Shown one piece after another: positions 62,019 through 64,000 of a stretch of DNA of 64,000 nucleotides; position 1 is the first letter of the stretch, and each line of letters opens with the position of its first letter. This DNA comes from Rhizobium oryzihabitans (GTDB lineage Bacteria > Pseudomonadota > Alphaproteobacteria > Rhizobiales > Rhizobiaceae). Location: the NCBI RefSeq assembly GCF_010669145.1, contig NZ_CP048632.1, positions 310,001 through 374,000 on the forward strand. Direction: 5' to 3'. The notes under the pieces were generated by a model that saw only the letters and a program-made list of their open reading frames with translations, searched no databases and was not told where the DNA came from. Made by a program: the position numbers and the translations under genes.

Positions 62019-62596
62019 ACACGTCAGCAACGGGCGGATATCTCCAGCCCACGTCAACAGGACCGGCGCAGGATGCCGAGCTTGAAGACCAGATACAGGC
62101 GGCAATCGTCGGGATTACGGGGCTTGCCTGCTCTCTGGTTCGCCCTCGGTGGCAACAGAACCCGCCAAAGCCGCCCGCGATCAACGTCAACTGGTGCGCT
62201 TTCGGGATCACTCGTCAGCGCTCGGACAATTTCAACGCTGTGCGCCACTTGGGCGACGGCGATGGCAGCGATCAATCGATCACACACGAAACGATTGAGT
62301 TGCTCGTTTCCTTCTACGGGCCAGCAGGGCAGGCGTACGCCTCAGCCTTCAAGGACGGCCTTCAGATACCGCAGAACATGGAAGTGCTCCAATCGCAGGG
62401 AATGGCCTTCTACGAGGCCAGAGACACGATTGCAGCGCCAGAACTCATCAGCACGCAGTGGATGCGCCGTTTCGACGTGCCGTTCACGCTGAGACGACAG
62501 ATCACGAGGACTTATCCGGTTCTCAATCTGCTCGGGGCCGATGGCTCCATTCAATCCGAAACCAATTCCGAAAACTGGACCGCACAGGAGCGATAG
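62015..62596 (+). CDS. Phage neck/tail-terminator-type protein (LIC12162-like position)
   Basis: 193 residues in an ATGA overlap. WQQNPPKPPAINVNWCAFGI, HETIELLVSFYGPAGQAYAS and RRFDVPFTLRRQITRTYPVL describe a beta-rich protein typical of the tail terminator slot directly before the sheath gene in contractile phages. Name from position only. Confidence 0.65.
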   Translation: MNTSATGGYLQPTSTGPAQDAELEDQIQAAIVGITGLACSLVRPRWQQNPPKPPAINVNWCAFGITRQRSDNFNAVRHLGDGDGSDQSITHETIELLVSFYGPAGQAYASAFKDGLQIPQNMEVLQSQGMAFYEARDTIAAPELISTQWMRRFDVPFTLRRQITRTYPVLNLLGADGSIQSETNSENWTAQER

Positions 62597-62599
62597 CCA

Positions 62600-64000
62600 A
62601 TGGCGACAGGTCTCAATGTCAACAACGTGGTGAACGTCTCGGTAAACCTGAGCCCCATCGCCGCGGCTGCACGTAATTTCGGCGCGCTCCTGATCCTCGG
62701 ATCCAGCGACGTCATCGACACCGGACAGAGGATGCGGACCTATTCCGACCTCGACGGCGTGGCATCTGATTTCGGGACGACCGCCCCGGAATATCTGGCC
62801 GCCAATCTGTTCTTCTCGCAGAGCCCCCAGCCCGCAATCCTCTACGTGGGCCGCTGGGCACAGACCGCCACGAAGGGGACGCTGAACGGTGGCGTCCTGA
62901 CGGCTTCCGAGCAGCTTATGTCTGCATGGACCTCGATCACCACTGGGTCCATGAAAATCGACATCGACGGCGCGACCAAAACGCTGTCTGCCTTGAACTT
63001 CTCGTCCGAGACGAACCTCAACGGCGTTGCCTCCGTCATCGACACAGCGCTGACCGGAGCAACCGTCACATGGGATGCTGCCAATGGTCGTTTTGTCGTC
63101 AAGTCTGACACGACCGGCGTAACGTCGACCGTTGGATACGCCACAGCAACCGGCTCGGGAACGGACATTTCCGCGCAGCTGAAGCTCACCACCGGTCTGG
63201 CTTCTGCCCCGGTAGGAGGCATTGCTGCCGAAACACTGGTATCTGCCCTGACGACCTTTGCCGACATGTCCAACGACTGGTACGGCGTCACGGTGGCAAC
63301 TGCGACCGCCCCGAACGATGCCGCCTATCTTGCCGCCGCTGCCTTCATCGAGGGTGCTGCGGTGTCGCATATCCTGGGCATCACGATCACCAACACGCAG
63401 GCGCTGGACTCGACTGTCGTGAACGACCTGCCGGCGCTGCTGAAAACGGCGAACTATAAGCGCACTGTGACGCAGTATTCGTCCTCGTCACCTTACGCCG
63501 TGGCATCGCTGCTCGGTCGCGCCTTCACGGTCGACTTCACGGCGAACAACAGCACGATCACGCTGAAGTTCAAGCAGGAGCCGGGTGTATCGGCCGAAAA
63601 GCTGACGCAGACGCAGGCGAACGCTCTCAAGGGCAAGAACTGCAACGTCTTCGTCGCCTATGCCAATGCAACGGCAATCATTCAGGAAGGCGTGATGGCC
63701 AACGGGTACTTCTTCGATGAAGTGCACGGCACAGACTGGTTGCAGAACGAAGTCCAGAACAACGTCTACAATCTGCTCTACCAGTCGACCACGAAGATCC
63801 CACAGACAGACGCAGGCGTGAACATGATCGTCAACGTGATCGAGTCCACGATGGACGAGGCGGTCAACAACGGTCTGGTCGCTCCCGGCGTCTGGAATGC
63901 TGGTGGATTCGGTGAACTGAGCCAGGGCGATACGCTCACCAAGGGTTACTACGTCTATGCGCCGAAGGTTGCGACCCAGACGCAGGCAGCGCGTGAAACT
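62600..64000 (+). CDS. Contractile tail sheath protein, DUF3383 (3'-truncated by window)
   Basis: 467 codons, open to the window end. GLNVNNVVNVSVNLSPIAAA at the N-terminus, ANLFFSQSPQPAILYVGRWA, and KRTVTQYSSSSPYAVASLLG then NCNVFVAYANATAIIQEGVM are DUF3383 features, a sheath-like family of Mu-like and related myoviruses. This gene shows that prophage 2 is a myovirus. The rest of the tail lies outside the window. Confidence 0.85.
   Translation, partial: MATGLNVNNVVNVSVNLSPIAAAARNFGALLILGSSDVIDTGQRMRTYSDLDGVASDFGTTAPEYLAANLFFSQSPQPAILYVGRWAQTATKGTLNGGVLTASEQLMSAWTSITTGSMKIDIDGATKTLSALNFSSETNLNGVASVIDTALTGATVTWDAANGRFVVKSDTTGVTSTVGYATATGSGTDISAQLKLTTGLASAPVGGIAAETLVSALTTFADMSNDWYGVTVATATAPNDAAYLAAAAFIEGAAVSHILGITITNTQALDSTVVNDLPALLKTANYKRTVTQYSSSSPYAVASLLGRAFTVDFTANNSTITLKFKQEPGVSAEKLTQTQANALKGKNCNVFVAYANATAIIQEGVMANGYFFDEVHGTDWLQNEVQNNVYNLLYQSTTKIPQTDAGVNMIVNVIESTMDEAVNNGLVAPGVWNAGGFGELSQGDTLTKGYYVYAPKVATQTQAARET

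Noticed and set aside
62342-63370. Leftward 342-residue open frame over the sheath gene
   Set aside because: Shadow of the DUF3383 gene, which is open on the + strand through the window end.

Overview
The window looks like a chromosome segment of an Agrobacterium/Rhizobium-type alphaproteobacterium. The evidence is a roughly 980-residue UvrB with long N- and C-terminal extensions, the order rlmB / tRNA-Tyr / tRNA-Gly, a DUF486 DMT protein and rhizobial-type genes in moderately high-GC DNA. About 15 kb of host chromosome lies between two different prophages, each using the 3' end of a host tRNA gene as its attachment site. These assignments come from reading motifs, without database searches.

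Region 1 (1-11675): the right arm of a siphovirus-like prophage, all on the + strand. Tape measure, minor tail proteins, a DUF2163 protein, a DUF6950/NlpC-like peptidase and a large tail-tip protein follow in the order known from gene transfer agents and rhizobial siphoviruses. Next come a tail fibre with two carbohydrate-binding-type repeats, its small partner, a muramidase endolysin with its own membrane segment, a nested i-spanin/o-spanin pair and two small membrane proteins. The arm ends at a 47-base duplicate of the 3' end of a tRNA-Thr(UGU) gene (11629-11675). The intact tRNA and the integrase must lie left of the window.

Region 2 (11676-26806): host genes. They include an NTF2-like protein, a DnaJ-domain protein, a DUF922 protease-like protein, a PRC-barrel protein, a DUF1801 protein (frameshifted), a secreted esterase, a lipoprotein, uvrB, DUF486 and GNAT genes, an HxlR regulator divergent from an NAD(P)-binding reductase and a secreted SnoaL-like protein, a PepSY membrane protein, a hotdog thioesterase, rlmB, and a tRNA-Tyr/tRNA-Gly unit with a sigma70-like promoter.

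Region 3 (26807-64000, continuing beyond): a second prophage integrated at tRNA-Gly, of myovirus type because it carries a DUF3383 sheath-like gene. Its layout resembles lambda. A long leftward operon runs from about 37820 to the integrase and includes a PD-(D/E)XK exonuclease, a RecA-like ATPase, an HNH protein, DUF1643 and a pentapeptide-repeat protein. A cI-like/cro-like switch sits at about 39700. A rightward operon carries small proteins, a nuclease, an SNF2-type helicase, two DNA methyltransferases, two LuxR-type HTH proteins and an initiator-like tRNA-Met. Head and neck genes follow (DUF5681, terminase, DUF1073 portal, Mu F-like protein, a Nudix-DUF2213 fusion, decoration protein, DUF2184 capsid, DUF4054, neck proteins, sheath). 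Matching 17-bp inverted repeats (GTTGCA-N5-TGCAAC) lie at both the cI/cro switch and the leftward promoter, so one repressor probably controls both operons.

Four genes (DUF1801, C5 methyltransferase, major capsid, a neck protein) are each interrupted by the apparent loss of one G or C in a G/C run. This shared pattern suggests consensus sequencing error more than four independent mutations.
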